Shown: positions 5,570 to 5,601 of the stretch, in pieces
Numbering within the stretch: the first letter of the stretch is position 1
How the letters are laid out: each line of letters begins with the position of its first letter
Source: Alphaproteobacteria bacterium
GTDB taxonomy: Bacteria > Pseudomonadota > Alphaproteobacteria > Micavibrionales > SZUA-601
Reading direction: 5' to 3'
NCBI GenBank assembly: GCA_003250865.1
Contig: QKJH01000161.1
Coordinates: 1 to 5,601, forward strand
Length of the DNA: 5,601 nt
The notes under the pieces: generated by a model
Databases searched by the model: none
Seen by the model: only the letters and a program-made list of their open reading frames with translations
Told to the model about the DNA's origin: nothing
Program-made: the position numbers and the translations under genes

Positions 5570-5601
5570 ATGTTTGCGATTATCGGCTATGTTGTTGTGA
5601 T
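5570..5601 (+). CDS. motA: Probable start of flagellar motor stator gene motA (3' end missing)
   Basis: The last 32 bases encode MFAIIGYVVV and run off the window. This hydrophobic opening resembles the first membrane helix of MotA, the proton-channel stator subunit of the flagellar motor, whose E. coli form begins MLILLGYLVV. An AAGG purine run (5553-5556) lies 13 bases upstream, somewhat far for an SD. Ten residues cannot prove the family, and any small membrane protein could start this way. The gene lies 83 bases after the ligA stop with no clear terminator between, so read-through from ligA is possible. Confidence 0.45.
   Translation, partial: MFAIIGYVVV

Overview
The window looks like a piece of an alphaproteobacterial chromosome. 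The strongest clue is FtsZ: a 571-residue protein with a long disordered linker, ending in an IPAFLRRQ-type tail typical of that class. The nearby NAD-dependent DNA ligase gene fits too, because ligA often lies downstream of ftsZ in alphaproteobacteria. Base composition is moderate in the housekeeping genes and A+T-rich between them. I cannot name a genus.

Layout from left to right. Bases 1-511 (+) are the 3' part of an ABC-transporter ATPase gene of the polar amino-acid type; its Walker A region lies outside the window. Bases 512-725 hold no convincing gene, but contain several hairpins and end in a strong intrinsic terminator. Bases 806-1258 (+) encode a small, A+T-rich GNAT acetyltransferase. 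It converges on ftsZ (1352-3067, -), and the hairpin between them carries its U-tract on the ftsZ side. ftsZ and ligA (3381-5486, +) diverge from a 313-base A+T-rich control region. At the right edge, ten codons from 5570 look like the start of motA, the flagellar stator gene.

The genes are mostly independent units: transport, acetylation, division, DNA ligation and perhaps motility. The cell-cycle pairing of ftsZ and ligA around one shared control region is the most meaningful association. ftsZ here has its own strong ribosome binding site, leader and terminator, and is not preceded by ftsQ or ftsA as in the usual dcw cluster.

No wholly new system is visible. The most interesting parts are non-coding. 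The ftsZ/ligA intergenic region has three successive perfect inverted repeats about 26 bp apart, four GANTC (CcrM-type) sites, and a near-consensus CtrA-type box. The structured stretch after the ABC gene has four more GANTC sites and could be an untranslated RNA or a long 3' end.
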